From positions 113,989,318 through 114,053,317 of the forward strand of contig CM058239.1 of NCBI GenBank assembly GCA_030180135.1: a DNA stretch of 64,000 bases. Direction: 5' to 3'. Of the stretch, positions 11,188 through 22,225 are shown one piece after another. This DNA comes from Orychophragmus violaceus. Its lineage: Eukaryota > Streptophyta > Magnoliopsida > Brassicales > Brassicaceae. The notes under the pieces are model-generated. The model was not told where the DNA came from. It saw nothing but the letters and a program-made list of their open reading frames with translations, and searched no databases. The position numbers and the translations under genes were made by a program. Numbering within the stretch: the stretch's first letter is position 1; each line of letters opens with the position of its first letter.

Positions 11188-12091
11188 CTAGTGGAAGTAC
11201 TTTTTGAGGTTGATGATGTTCCAAGGTCGTAGTTCAAGTTTCTGGGTTTCCACCGACTTGAGTCGGTAGACCCCGTCCTTTACAACATCGGTGACCTGGT
11301 AAGGACCTTCCCACTTTGCTCCTAACTTCCCAGCGTGTTCTTCCTTTTTATGGTCGAACACTTTTCGTAAGACGAGCTCTCCTACTTGAAAACTTCGAGT
11401 TTTGATCTTGGAATCGTAGTAACGAGATGCGGCTTGTTGGTAGTTCTGGATTCGAGCTAGTGCAAGGTTCCTCCTTTCGTCGACGAGATCGAGCTCGTCA
11501 GTTATCATCTTGTTATTGAGTTCCTATTGTCGTGGGCATTTCTCTTTGCGGATGCTTGATACGAGGATTTCGGCTGGTACTACCGCTTCGATCCCGTAAG
11601 CCAGCGAGAAGGGAGTCTCGCCGGTGGATTTGCGGGGGGTAGTCCGGTAGGCCCAGAGTACGGCTGGGAGCTCGTCACTCCAGCTCGTTTTGCACTCATT
11701 GAGTCTTTTCTTGGTCCTCGGGGTTCATTAATATTTGATTGTACCCCGAGAAAGCGTCCATGAAGGATAGTAGCTGGGGTCTGGCGGTGGCTTCGACCAG
11801 CCGGTCGATGTGCGGGAGTGGGAAGCTGTCCTTCGGACATGCTTTGTTGAGATCTGTGAAATCTACGCAGACTCTCCACTTCCCGTTCTTTTTCTTAACC
11901 ACTACAGGGTTCGCAAGGCAGTCGGGGTATTTGACCTCTCTGATCGATCCGATTTTCAACAATCGATCGACCTCGTCATTGACGGCTTGAGCTCGTTCCG
12001 GACCTAGTTTTCGACGTTTCTGTCTTACCGCTTTGTAGGTTGGGTCGACATTCAGCTCGTGGCTGGTAACGTCGATGTTGATCCCTTTCAT
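11188..12091 (-). pseudogene. Gypsy pol remnant: RT N-terminus joined to integrase C-terminus
   Basis: 12091-11700 encodes the start of a Ty3/gypsy reverse transcriptase (CLANPVVVKKKNGKWRVCVD, then FTDLNKACPKDSFPLPHID and DAFSGYNQI). At about 11700 it jumps directly to the distal integrase (SWSDELPAVLWAYRTTPR), followed by the integrase C-terminal region at 11508-11188 (KLGAKWEGPYQVTDVVKDGVYRL and RPWNIINLKKY). The RT catalytic region with its two Asp residues, RNase H and the integrase core are absent. A stop near 11524 separates the two integrase pieces. The RT cannot be active. Confidence 0.85.
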
Positions 12092-12313
12092 GTCTGCTGA
12101 AGACTAGGCAAAGGAGTCGACGTTTTGCTTAAGGAAAGAGATCAGTTCGTTTTTGACTGGCTCTGATAGGTCGATTCCAATGCCAACGAGTCTTTCGGGA
12201 TGAGCGTCGTCTATGAAGACTTGGGTCGTGAGGTCCTTTGGGGGTCCTATTTGACTCGGGTCATTCGACCTTTTGGTCTGCATGGTGGCGAGCTCGTCCT
12301 CCTTCTGTAATTG

Positions 12314-12802
12314 CTACGCAGGGGATTTCTCGATCTGCTTGTATCCATTAATGTAGCAATGGCGGGAAATCTTTTGACTTCCGTAAACGGTTTTTAATCC
12401 TTTTGGAGTTGGGAATTTTACGCATTGATGGTAGGTCGATGGTACCGCTTTCATGTCGTATATCCATGGTCGACCTAGAATAGCGTTGTAGGGGGCGAAC
12501 TCTGTCATTCTTCGGACTCCTCCAGCTATTACCGGGGCGAAGACAGAGCCCATCGAGTACGTTGTTTCGCCAGCGAACCCTACTAGTGGCGTATTTTCTT
12601 CCACGATCTCGGAGTCGTTGAAGTCCATCTTTTTGAACGCATCGTAAAAGAGGACATCCACCAAACTTTCTGCGTCGATCATTATCCTTGAGAGTTCGAC
12701 ATCTCCCACTAATAGACAAACGAGGAGGGCGTCGTCGTGTGGTTTGTCGAGATTGCTTGTCTCGCTCTCGTGGAAAGTGATCTCGTGGTCTGGACCTATC
12801 AT
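12314..12802 (-). pseudogene. Gypsy retropepsin-like protease with altered active site
   Basis: A 162-aa reading frame matching plant Ty3/gypsy proteases: a strand resembling DALLVCLLVGDVELSRIMID, a flap-like region, and the C-terminal signature YNAILGRPWIYDMKAVPSTYHQ. The usual D-T/A-G-S motif reads D-A-E-S-L, a Gly to Glu change next to the catalytic Asp, so activity is doubtful. Gag lies upstream on the minus strand (13757-12909) and RT downstream. A homologous fragment occurs at 56353-56601 in the second gypsy element. Confidence 0.75.
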
Positions 12803-12908
12803 TGGGATTCTCCCCCCTTTGTCAGTTTCGACTCTTCTTTGAAGGGATTTTATTGAATTGACCGAGTCTCGGCAGAGCTTGGAGCCACCGAAGATGAAGT
12901 CGATTCGT

Positions 12909-15094
12909 TTAGGGGGTATAGCCCGTACACCCCCCCCCCCCCCCCCCGCAGAGAGGAGGGAGATTGATTCGTGAGCGTAAACTCTTAAAGGGAGCCGGAG
13001 GTGGGGATAACGCCGAATCTTTCGGGGTGCCGCTCAGGCTGAGCTCGCCGAGAATAAACTCAACTCGCTTCTGCGACCCTTGAGGAAGTGTTTCGGGAGA
13101 TTCCGGCTCCTTTGTCTGTTCTCGTTTATTTTGAGAAGGCCTCTTGGTGTTTGACTCTTTAGTCTGTTTACTTTCCTTTTTGTCGGACGGAGTTTCCTCC
13201 TCGACTTCGGAATCTTGTTTGCTTTCGGACTCTCGCTTTTGAGCCTCGGCTTTAGCTCGAGTATAGCAATCTTCGGTCGAGTGCCCCCTTTTGTTGTGAA
13301 ATTCACAGAATTTTTCCTTGTCGAACTCGAATTTCTTCGAGCTCTTCGAGCTCTTCGGGCTCTCGACCGCATTGACGTTCCCTGACTTACGGGAATCCTT
13401 TTTCGAGTTTGAGTTCTGCGAGCCCGATGGGTTCTTTTCTTTTCGGTGCTTTTCTCTGAGGGTCGTGGTTTCGTCCTCGAGGCGAGCGAAGGCCGATGCG
13501 CGATGAAGGGCGTCATCGAGTGTTTTTGGTTTGCGGACTGTTATTTCCTCGCGGAATCTGGTTGAATACCACAGTCCAAGTCGCAGCGCTTCTATAACTA
13601 CTTCGTCTCGTGGGTTTGCGATTTTGGATTTTATTTCCTTAAATCGGTCGATGTACGAGCGAAGCGACTCGTCCGGTTTTTGGGAGACGCCAAATAGAGC
13701 TGCCTCGGTAGTCTTTTCCTCGATAAAGATGGAGTATTGTTTGAGGAAAGCCGTCATGAACTAGGTGAAATTGTCGGTGGACCTTTCTTCCAGTCCGGCA
13801 AACCATTCTAGGGCGGAGCCCGATAGGTTTTCGACGAAGAGCCTGCAGAAAGCCGGCTCCCTCTCTTCGTCGGTAAGGTACACCCTTGCCATCGCTAGTC
13901 GGAATGCCCTGATATGGGCTTTGGGGTACGACTTCCCGGAGAATTCCGGAAATTTAGTTTTTTTGATTTCTCGGATTCTCGCGAAGGTGATCCGGTCTGT
14001 GAACGGCGTTTGTCGCGTTTCTTCGATCACTCGATCGATGTCAGGTGCCGCGCTTGTCGCCATGTGAACTTTGGAGCTCATACTGACGAACTGAGCCTTA
14101 GCTTGTTCAATATACTGTCTAAGCATATCGTGGTCGTCACCCGTCGTAGGTGCGAACTGGGCTTGTGCTTGATTGGACATTTGTCCAGGGAAAGTGGGGT
14201 CGAGGAGATCGATTGTTGGGAACGATCCCGTCTGGCCGACCTGCGGCGTTCGGAACTGTACCGTATTTGACCCGTTAGCGGGTCCTGAGCTCGAGGCGAA
14301 GGAAGAGCCTCCAAGTTGCCTCGGCCAGATATTCAAACTACTCGGGAAAGGTGGTGGCCCGGGTAATGGTCGATTACCCGATCCGGTTGGATCTGTGATC
14401 GCTGAATTTGAACCGAATGGGGTCGGAGTCACGATGGGCGTCGTTATAGGGCGAAAACCGCTATTCGACGTACTGGCGAAATTCCCCGACGTCCCCGGTG
14501 GAGTTACTACCTGGGAGAAGTCCAAGCGTGTACACGGTGGGGGACTTATGGGGGTTCGTGGATCGTGTGTTGATCTCCCCCTGGTTTTGGCTGGCAAGCT
14601 CTTCAAGACGGGCGTTAATGCGCCTTTCCTGTTCCTCGAGTTGCGCGGCCAGAGAGCGATTTGCGATCTCTTGGGCCCTTGCGCTTGCCTCATTATTTCT
14701 CGTTCGATCTACCAATAGGCTTAACATCGAACGGATTTCGGCAAGATCATTTGGCCCTTGTCTCTGTGGAGCAGAAGGCAGTGGTGAATTGGGTCTGGTT
14801 GTTCCAGATCCGCCTCCAGGGGTGGGAATCGAATCGTTTCTCATCCACACCCAGTTTCTGCTCGGATCGTTAGTTCCTGACAAAACATTTGTCGGAGTCT
14901 GGCTCGTCGCGATTGTTTGAGCGACTGAGCCGGCTGGTGCCGAGGTCGTGGAGACTGAGGCAGAACTCGTCAACACTTCATCGGTCTGACCCATGATTCT
15001 TACCCCCGGTGGTGTTCCGAGGAACGTTGTCGACCGTTTGAGGGTGGTCAACCGGTGGTGTGGCGCTGGGAGAGCCAGATTGGTCGGGATTCAT
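12909..15094 (-). pseudogene. Gypsy gag (capsid and nucleocapsid), interrupted
   Basis: Likely start is the ATG at 15094 (MNPDQSGSPS). A frameshift near 15050 and another change near 14500-14690 alter the frame. An in-frame TAG at about 13759 splits the capsid domain between SALEWFAGLEERSTDNFT and FMTAFLKQYSIF. The capsid core spans roughly 14000-13550 (FPEFSGKSYPKAHIRAFRLA, then SLRSYIDRFKEI). A zinc-knuckle-like CEFHNKRGHSTEDC lies at about 13270-13310, within a Lys/Glu/Ser-rich tail. The frame ends in a poly-Gly run encoded by an 18-base homopolymer at 12930-12947. The 13759 stop looks like CAG changed to TAG. Confidence 0.85.
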
Positions 15095-15145
15095 CTCGAT
15101 CTATCGGATCTAAGATATGATTCTTAAGACAGGAAAACTATAGAT

Positions 15146-15164
15146 GTCCCCACAGTCGGCGCCA
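15146..15164 (-). other. Primer-binding site of the left gypsy element
   Basis: On the minus strand this reads TGGCGCCGACTGTGGGGAC, two bases inside the 5' LTR. TGGCGCC starts are typical for plant Ty3/gypsy elements. The second gypsy copy has the similar TGGCGCCGTATGTGGGGAC at about 58632-58650. Confidence 0.8.
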
Positions 15165-15166
15165 AA

Positions 15167-15703
15167 TGTGAGATCCGGGATTCACACTAAGAATTTGTAT
15201 TCGTGGATTTGGACTTTAGGATATAGAAATGGTATAGTTTCCTATGAATCAAAGACTTTATTGAGACTGAACGTCGAGATAGAACAAACATAGTCGAAAA
15301 GAGAGTACAGAGTGTAGTGATCGAGCTATCTAGTCGAAGTGTTCTAAGTTAGGGTTGGAATCTCTTGAATGAGTCGACACTTCTTCTTTTAAATAGTCTC
15401 GACTCTGACCTCTCTGTTCCGATATTTTGGCCTCTCCTTCGTAACGATCCCCGTGATTCTCGCGGATCAGTTGAGCTGGAAAAGACCGAGTCGCTCTACC
15501 TCCACGTCGTCTCCTGCCGAGCTCGAGCTCGATCGCCTCTTACTTCGGCATCGCTTGGGCCTTGTCAAAGCGTCATTCGTTTGGGCCCAACGATCGAATC
15601 GGCTCGTCTCTTCGCCTTTGATTCTGGAACGGGCTCGCGGATACGCGCCTTTGTCTTGTTTGTTAATGGGCCGGATTTCCTAGAGGGAAATCCAGTACCA
15701 ACA
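15167..15703 (-). repeat. 5' LTR of the left gypsy element
   Basis: 537 bp bounded by TGTGAGATCC on the left and CAGTACCAACA on the right in plus orientation; on the minus strand it begins TGTTGGTACTGG and ends with CA. The next five bases, gcagg (15704-15708), belong to the LINE target and should be duplicated beyond the left window edge. The partner LTR is outside the window. Confidence 0.85.
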
Positions 15704-18050
15704 GCAGGGTATCACCCTAAGACTTGCGAGTTGGACCTCCCTCACCTTATGTTCGCAGACGACATCATGATATTCTTCGATGGGGCAGTTCCTCGCTTCA
15801 TGGGATAACGAAGGCCCTTGATGACTTTTCGGGCTGGTCCGGTTTGGTAATGAACAAGCAGAAGACCCAAATCTTCACGGCGGGTCTGGACCATCTTGAA
15901 ACCTCTGCTATATCCAGATACGGTTTCACGCCTAGTACACTCCCCATCTGTTACCTAGGACGTCCGCTCATGTCAAGAAGACTGAAAATTTCAGAGTATG
16001 ATGACCTCCTATGTAAGCTGTCAAAGCAATTTCGTTCCTGGTCTGTTAAAATGCTTAGTTTCGCAGGTAGGGCTCAACTAATAGCCTCTGTTATCTTTGG
16101 GACGATTAATTTCTGGACGTTTACATTCCTTCACCCTAAAGGATGTATTAAACGGATTGAGACCATGTGTGCTCGTTTTCTGTGGAGTGGTGCAATTGAC
16201 TCGGGACAGGGAGCTAAGGTTTCTTGGTCGACTTGCGGCCTCTCAAAGGAGGAAGGAGGCTTAGGCATGCGGAATGTTATGCTCTGGAATAAGAACCTTT
16301 GCCTCTGATACATTTGGCTTCTCTGCTCAGGCTCCGACTCGCTTTGGGCGAGATTCCACATATCTCAACATCTGACACGACAAGTTTCTGGGAGCTCAAA
16401 GACTCACCCGCGTTCTCTGCTCCCTGGCGATCTCTGCTTGCCCTGAGGCCTCTTGCTCTCCGCTTTATCCGTAAGGTAGTCGGTGATTGACGTGACACAG
16501 GGTTCTGGTTTGAAGTTTGGACCCTGATGTAAGATCCGAGGTGGATCATTGTTTGGGTCGCCCAGCTGGTCGGAGACGCTCTCTGGTTGATCCGTGGTCG
16601 CTGGTCGAATGGAAAAAGCTTGCTGGCCGAAAGCGCTCTCAAGGCTTTTTAATGGATGGTTAGATGGAGTTGAAGGTGAATTGAAGATCGCCACTCAAAG
16701 GTGTGAAGGCCTTTGTGATAAGATCAAGAATCTAAGCCGTAGTGAATCCACACATAAGACATAGGTTCATAATGTCTTCTAAGAAGGGGGATCCGCACAA
16801 CTTAGAGAAACAAAGAACAAAGCATAAAAGCTTTAGAAGAGAGAACTCTTTTATTTTCCAAAAATTTTTATATTATTTACAATAGAACAATGAGCTTTTT
16901 ATAGCTCTTACAAGTTAATCTTTACAATAAATACAATAAAATAAATGATTTACATTTAAACAAAATGAGGAAAATTAGCTAAATCAAATTACTAGTCTTC
17001 TTCCACCAATTTAGCCATTGCCTTTGAATGAGAATCCTTGACTTTTTATGAAGTTATGAGGATGAGATTCTCATAATAACCCATGTATTGAAGACCTTGA
17101 TTCATTCTAGTTTTTTTTTGATATTGCATCAGACCCCCTTTGGACAGCTGATAAAGTTTATTGGTGAGAGCGGTCCGTGCTATATGAGAGTTCCTATTGA
17201 AGCAACGGTGGCGGAGGTTTGTAACTCATCGGGATGGATCATGGCAAATCCTCGTTCTGAAGAAGCGTTGAGCCTCCAAATTCATTTATCCTCTACACCG
17301 CTGCATGCGCTTTCAAATGTACCTGACTTATCAGCTTGGTTTGTGGATGGTTTTGATTGTAACGGGTACTCTGCAGGAAAGATGTGGGATGCTATACGAC
17401 CACGAGAGAGTTTCAAGCCCTGGTCCAAGTCAGTGTGGTTTAAAGGCGCGGTCCCAAGGAACGCTTTCAACTTCTGGCTTGCTCAACTTGATCGCCTGCC
17501 AACAAGATCTAGAATGGTCTCATGGGGTATCAACACTCCAATCACCTGCTGCCTCTGCTCAGCCTATCCAGAAACTAGGGATCACCTATTCACTGCGTGC
17601 TCATTCTCGTCCCAAGTTTGGAGTCTGGTACTATCTCGTCTCAGACATCATGCCTCCTCTTTTCTCAACTGGCAGGAGATCCTATCGTGGTCAAGCTGCT
17701 CTTCAACAAGCGCTCCAAAGCTCATACGACGTTTGACAGCCCAAGCAACAGTCTACCATCTCTGGAAGCAAAGAAACAATGTTCTTCATAACAATGTTTC
17801 CCTATCTCCGGCTTTAGTATTTCGCGGCATTGACAGAGAAATCAGAAACACTATCACAGCAAGAACCGGTCGCCGTCAATTCCGTACACTGATGTCGCTG
17901 TGGCTGAGATAATCTAATCCTCATTTGTATTTTCTCTTATGCTTGCCTCTTTTTTACTTAATTTTTGCCGGGCAACTATATGTTTAGGCCCTACTGATGT
18001 AAATCCTTTTGATCATTAATATGATATTTGCATTTATAGCAAAAAAAAAA
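15704..18050 (+). pseudogene. LINE (non-LTR retrotransposon) RT 3' half, split by a solo LTR
   Basis: Starts within the RT palm: LDLPHLMFADDIMIFFDG contains the FADD catalytic motif of LINE RTs. It continues through the thumb (LDDFSGWSGLVMNKQKTQIF, then INFWTFTFLHPKGCI) to a stop at 16307. A 607-bp solo LTR interrupts it at 16525-17131. It resumes with the zinc-finger-like zf-RVT region (SVWFKGAVPRNAFNFWLAQL, then CCLCSAYPETRDHLFTAC) and ends at a TAA near 17912. A 10-A tail at 18041-18050 marks the LINE 3' end. The 5' half should lie left of the window, beyond the gypsy element. Confidence 0.88.
16525..17131 (-). repeat. Solo LTR inserted in the LINE
   Basis: 607 bp with terminal inverted TGATG and CATCA and a perfect 5-bp target duplication GACCC (16520-16524 and 17132-17136). 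Removing it plus one GACCC restores the LINE codons for W-T-P-F-G-Q in frame. The minus strand carries a TATA-like CTATAAAAAGC and a downstream AATAAA, so the LTR points left. No internal retrotransposon sequence remains, as expected after LTR-LTR recombination. The family was not identified. Confidence 0.9.
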
Positions 18051-19160
18051 CATATATAACACAAAATTATGAAAAACTTTCTTTCACAATTACACACGCT
18101 AATATAAATTAATAATTTAGTTAGTGTGATAAGTAGAAAGTTAGATATACATTTACATATTTACATGATACAATAAATAAACATGTTAACATGTATCAAA
18201 AATATGAAACTTTGTTAAATATAAAGTTAGCAATACATTTTCAATATTTATATACTATTATAATGTAATATTGGGATTTGTTGTTCGATATTTTGGTATT
18301 TTGGCAAAATCACCATTGTGATTGTGATTGAGATTTTTTTTTCGATGTTTTTGCATTTCGGCAAAATCGCTATTGTTAGTGTTGTGGTTATTGATAATTG
18401 AATTTGTAGAAAAAACAACATTTTTTTATCTCACATATAAGTTGACCTTTAAGTTTGTATCAAGTTATTGTTGTTTGGTAAGTTAACATACTATATGCAA
18501 ATATAATTAATAACCATTAATTGTTGTTATCATTGGGAAAATTACCGATATCTTTGTTGAATATAAGGGTAGCGATATATTTAAAATCATATTTAATGAT
18601 ATAAATAATTAACGTGTGCAAAATTTAGATTATACTATTTAAATATATAAAATATATATAAAAATATAGCGCTAGATTTTCATCATTTTAAAATAAAGGT
18701 TAGATATGTAAAAATAATTTACTAACATCAATAATAAGTTAGTATATATGTCACATCATGCATGTCTAACTAATTTTACTCTCATTTTATATTTACTATC
18801 CAATTATCCCAATTTATTAATTTAGTTTTATCATTCTACAAAAAAAAATTTGTCGTTTCTACTAATACCACTTATTAAAAAATCCATTAAATCTAAAATT
18901 ATAATATCTAGTTATATTAACCTTGATTTTAAAAATTATATTATATTAATTATATATTTTAATTTCTGAAAACATAAAAAAATTGTGAGATTTCATATAA
19001 CACAACAACACAACGAAAACATGGCACATTCATGCGTGAACTTTGAGGATTAGTACCTGAACGTAGTGACCATGTATATATATATATATATACATAAACT
19101 CATTTGTTTATATTCACATACCTAAACATTTAAGTCATTACTAATATATGCACCGATGAA
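18051..19160. other. AT-rich intergenic stretch
   Basis: No coding region supported. It contains a short local duplication near 18288-18380 (cgatattttggtattttggc versus cgatgtttttgcatttcggc), a run of alternating TA near 19075, and a segment at about 18780-19000 resembling 21055-21250. Confidence 0.5.
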
Positions 19161-19898
19161 ATCAAATCATTAGCAATGCTGAGTTGGATGATGAGTCATA
19201 TGTTAGATAATGTCAAATATCTCAAATTTTGAGTCAACTGCCACATCAGCTTCCATATCATAAAAGTCAAAATTTAATTATATATATATATATATATATT
19301 TCTGTAAAATGCATAGCTTTTTAAATTTTAGTTAATTTAAGATTTGTTGTTTAATATTTTCATTTATTTCATGTGGGTTCAAAACATAATTTCCCAAAAT
19401 CATAATGGAAAAGGGTGGTAAAATTTATATACTTTCCCAAAATTATTCAATATCCCGCAAATGGATAACTCTGATCCACTCATTTTGAATTATACATTAA
19501 TCTATACTTCTTACAAACGAGAGTTATGATATATGGATGAATGTCTTTCTTGAAATCGGAATTCTCGTTTGTAAAAAAGTGTTTAGATTACTTTAAAATT
19601 CAAAATGTTGAATGATTTCAGAAAAGGAGGTTTACCACCATTGTCTATTAGTTATGAATATCTTATTTTAAATTAAATGAAAAAGTTAAATAACAAATTT
19701 TATATTACTAAAATTATCAGAACTACACATATTAGATAATATATATATATATATATATACTTTTAAAATCATTTAAAATTTAATATATTAGTTCTTAGGA
19801 GGTGGCGGTTGATGTCATACTTGACTCAACAATTTGAGATGTTTAACATGACGTGGCAAATTATTCATCATCCAGCTCAGCATTATCAAAGATTTGAC
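19161..19898. mobile_element. Long foldback (MITE-like) element
   Basis: The left arm (about 19161-19523) is an imperfect inverted copy of the right arm (about 19562-19898). The outer ends match well: aatgctgagttggatgatga versus the complement reading aatgctgagctggatgatga. Both arms also carry a TA run, a ggtggtaaa segment and, near the centre, ttacaaacgagag (19511-19523) mirrored by ttctcgtttgtaa (19562-19574). There is no coding capacity and no convincing target duplication. It is likely a non-autonomous DNA transposon; superfamily not assigned. Confidence 0.7.
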
Positions 19899-19918
19899 TT
19901 CGTTAATGTATATATAAT

Positions 19919-20575
19919 TAGAAACTCTATAAATTAATACTCGATAAATTAGTAATCACGATCAACTAATGAATTTCTCCAGTCTCAAGTTAGTCTCAAG
20001 TTAGGCCAGTTCAAAATATAACGCAACTCGGAAAAAAATAGTTAATAATTTGTTTGAAAAAGCAATATAAATATATGGTCCAATAATTATAAATTAATAA
20101 AATCATATGATTTTTTATAAAAATATGAAATATATAACTGATTAATGTACTAAACTTTTACTCACGTAACCGATAACATATTTGATTTATCACTATTGAC
20201 TTGTAATACTTAAGAAAATAAGGCATGATGCTAAACAAAGAAAAATAAAACTTAACTTTTAGTGCAAATTATATTTTGTTCATATTAATGAACTCATACA
20301 TAAACATATGAGATAATTAATATTTTCAATCTTGTATTTCAAAAATAAAATTTAAAATAATATAAACAATAAGAAAATAGAATATCTGTACATAATCAAG
20401 TAAAAAAAATATACAAAGAATAAATTTTAAAAATATATATTTAATGAAAATTCTTATTTAAAATAAAATGAATTTTTAGAGAGATATTCGTTCACATTAG
20501 TTATATATATCTATAAATTAATATAATTTCAAAGTCCCAAAATTATTAATTTATAGTTTTTATTATATTAGCCAT
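19919..20575. mobile_element. Candidate MITE with short terminal inverted repeats
   Basis: agaaactctataaattaata near 19920 is mirrored by aattattaatttatagttttta near 20545-20566. The interior is AT-rich and non-coding. The ends are short and the target duplication is unclear, so this is tentative. Confidence 0.4.
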
Positions 20576-21289
20576 GAATTAAAATTTTATTTATGTGAAT
20601 ATAAAATTTTAGACATGAATGTGTCGTTCCCCCACAACACAACTATAAATTATTTTTGAATATACAAAAATATTTAAAACCAGATAAATTAGGATGGAAT
20701 AACATATTAGAAAAATATTATATACGTTAATATATAAAAACCAAAATTAACAGAATGAGAAAAGAAAAATGCAAAGCCTATATGTTGAAACAAGATAATT
20801 TAAAAAATATTTTATGCTACATGTTACCAAAAAAAATTAAATTTTACGCCATAAACTAAAGATAATGAGTATATTAATTAGAATAACAAAAAAAATATTA
20901 TTAAATACCATCCAAACTAAAACATATTTTCAAAAATTGAGATAAAAAATCCATATAACTAAAATTAATATATAAACTATATTAAATTGGCATCTCAAAT
21001 ATGAGTGATCCACAAATAGATTACATGTATCTACATCATCATCAAATCATTAATTATATAAAATTATTAATTTAGTTCGCTAATTCTACAAGAAAATCAT
21101 TACTTTCTCTCCTTTAATGTCACTTATTAAAATAATATTAAATCTAGAAATAATAAAAATCTAATTATTCACATATATTAACTTCAATATTAAAACTCAT
21201 ATGTAATGGTAAATACATATTTCAATTTCTAAGAAAATAAAAAAATGTAGGATTCTCCATGTTTGGACAGTTAAGACCCTTAGAAACCT
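20576..21289. repeat. AT-rich dispersed repeat
   Basis: Non-coding. The portion 20840-21010 resembles 22480-22670 (shared landmark ttggcatctcaaatatg versus tttgcatctcaaatatg). The portion 21055-21250 resembles 18780-19000. The copies flank the LINE remnant at 21290-22225. Confidence 0.5.
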
Positions 21290-22225
21290 CCGACATTGTA
21301 TATGGCAAACACTATCACAATACGTAGCAACTTGTCAGAAACGATAAAAGATGTCCTAGGTGCGGAGCTACATATGAAACGATCAATCATTTGTTATTTG
21401 AATGTCCTATGCCTTGCAAGTGTAAGCTTTATCAGATTTTTTGTCCCTTACAGACTGTTTTCCGAGTATATCTATCTGCCGAAACATGGACTTCTTGTTT
21501 TGAAGGACAAAAAAATAGGCCTTCCTGAGCCAAATAAAGACAACTATCCTTAGATCATATGGTTTATATGGAAAGCAAGGAATGACAAGGTTTCTAACGG
21601 AATTAAGATCTCCAAGGAATACCCTCTAACATGTCACTCTTGAAGCGAAAAGTTGGAGGATAGCAAACCAGAAGGAATGTGAAGTGAATGTGGATTTCTT
21701 TCCACAACATTTTCTGATGGCACAACTTCCCGAGACTCTCCCTTTCCCTACATGCCAGATAGATGTCTTTTGGGTAGATCATGATTTTGTTAGTGGATTG
21801 AAATGGTGTTTAAGGGATGATACATGTTGGGCTTTAGCAGGGGAGAAAAGATCTAGCATAAGCATATAATCGCTCCATGCAGAAATAGACCGTCTCATTT
21901 GGGCTATGAAAAGTCTTTGTGATAAAGTCTTTCTTAGCGTCATCTTTGAAACTGACTGTGTGAACCTCCTAAAGATGCTTGAAGATCCGATAGATTGGGC
22001 GGCTTTTATCCGAGATCTAGACATCATTTCTTCTTTTAGAGAGACCTTTTCTTATTTTCATTTAGTGCATATTAGTCGTATGAATAATGTAGTTGCTGAC
22101 ATCCTTGCTAAAAAGATTAGAGCAAAAGATATAATTTTTTTCGCTTGTAAACCTTAATCGTCAGATTTCGGAATCCTACTAAAACTGAAATGTCCGGCCT
22201 ACTTTGGCTTAGATTGATAAGCATT
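21290..22225 (+). pseudogene. LINE C-terminal remnant with RNase H-like domain
   Basis: Broken plus-strand frames. The first part resembles the zinc-knuckle region of LINE RTs (GAELHMKRSIICYLNVLC region, with a CPM-like motif in another frame), followed by KKIGLPEPNKDNYP and a WKARNDK-like piece. 21684-22157 matches the RNase H-like domain of plant LINEs: IDVFWVDHDFVSGLKWCL, a region corresponding to the usual SPLHAE motif, a FETDC strand, and HISRMNNVVADILAKKIR. There are several frameshifts and stops, and no poly-A tail was recognised. Confidence 0.75.

Larger units (their letters stand above)
1..15703 (-). mobile_element. Tat-like Ty3/gypsy LTR retrotransposon, left end outside window
   Basis: Gag, retropepsin, partial reverse transcriptase and partial integrase read right to left on the minus strand. 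The 5' LTR is at 15167-15703 with a TGGCGCC-type primer-binding site beside it. Between the integrase end and the missing 3' LTR lies an extra spliced gene on the opposite strand, an arrangement known in the plant Tat group. The 3' LTR is not in the window, so the element starts left of base 1. It sits inside a LINE whose reading frame begins at 15704. A copia element (2020-9147) is nested in it. Pol has a large internal deletion, so the copy is not autonomous. Confidence 0.85.

Noticed and set aside
13034..14314. Alternative-frame ORFs over gag (160 aa minus, 118 and 181 aa plus)
   Set aside because: The gag frame carries the capsid and knuckle motifs; the others have none.
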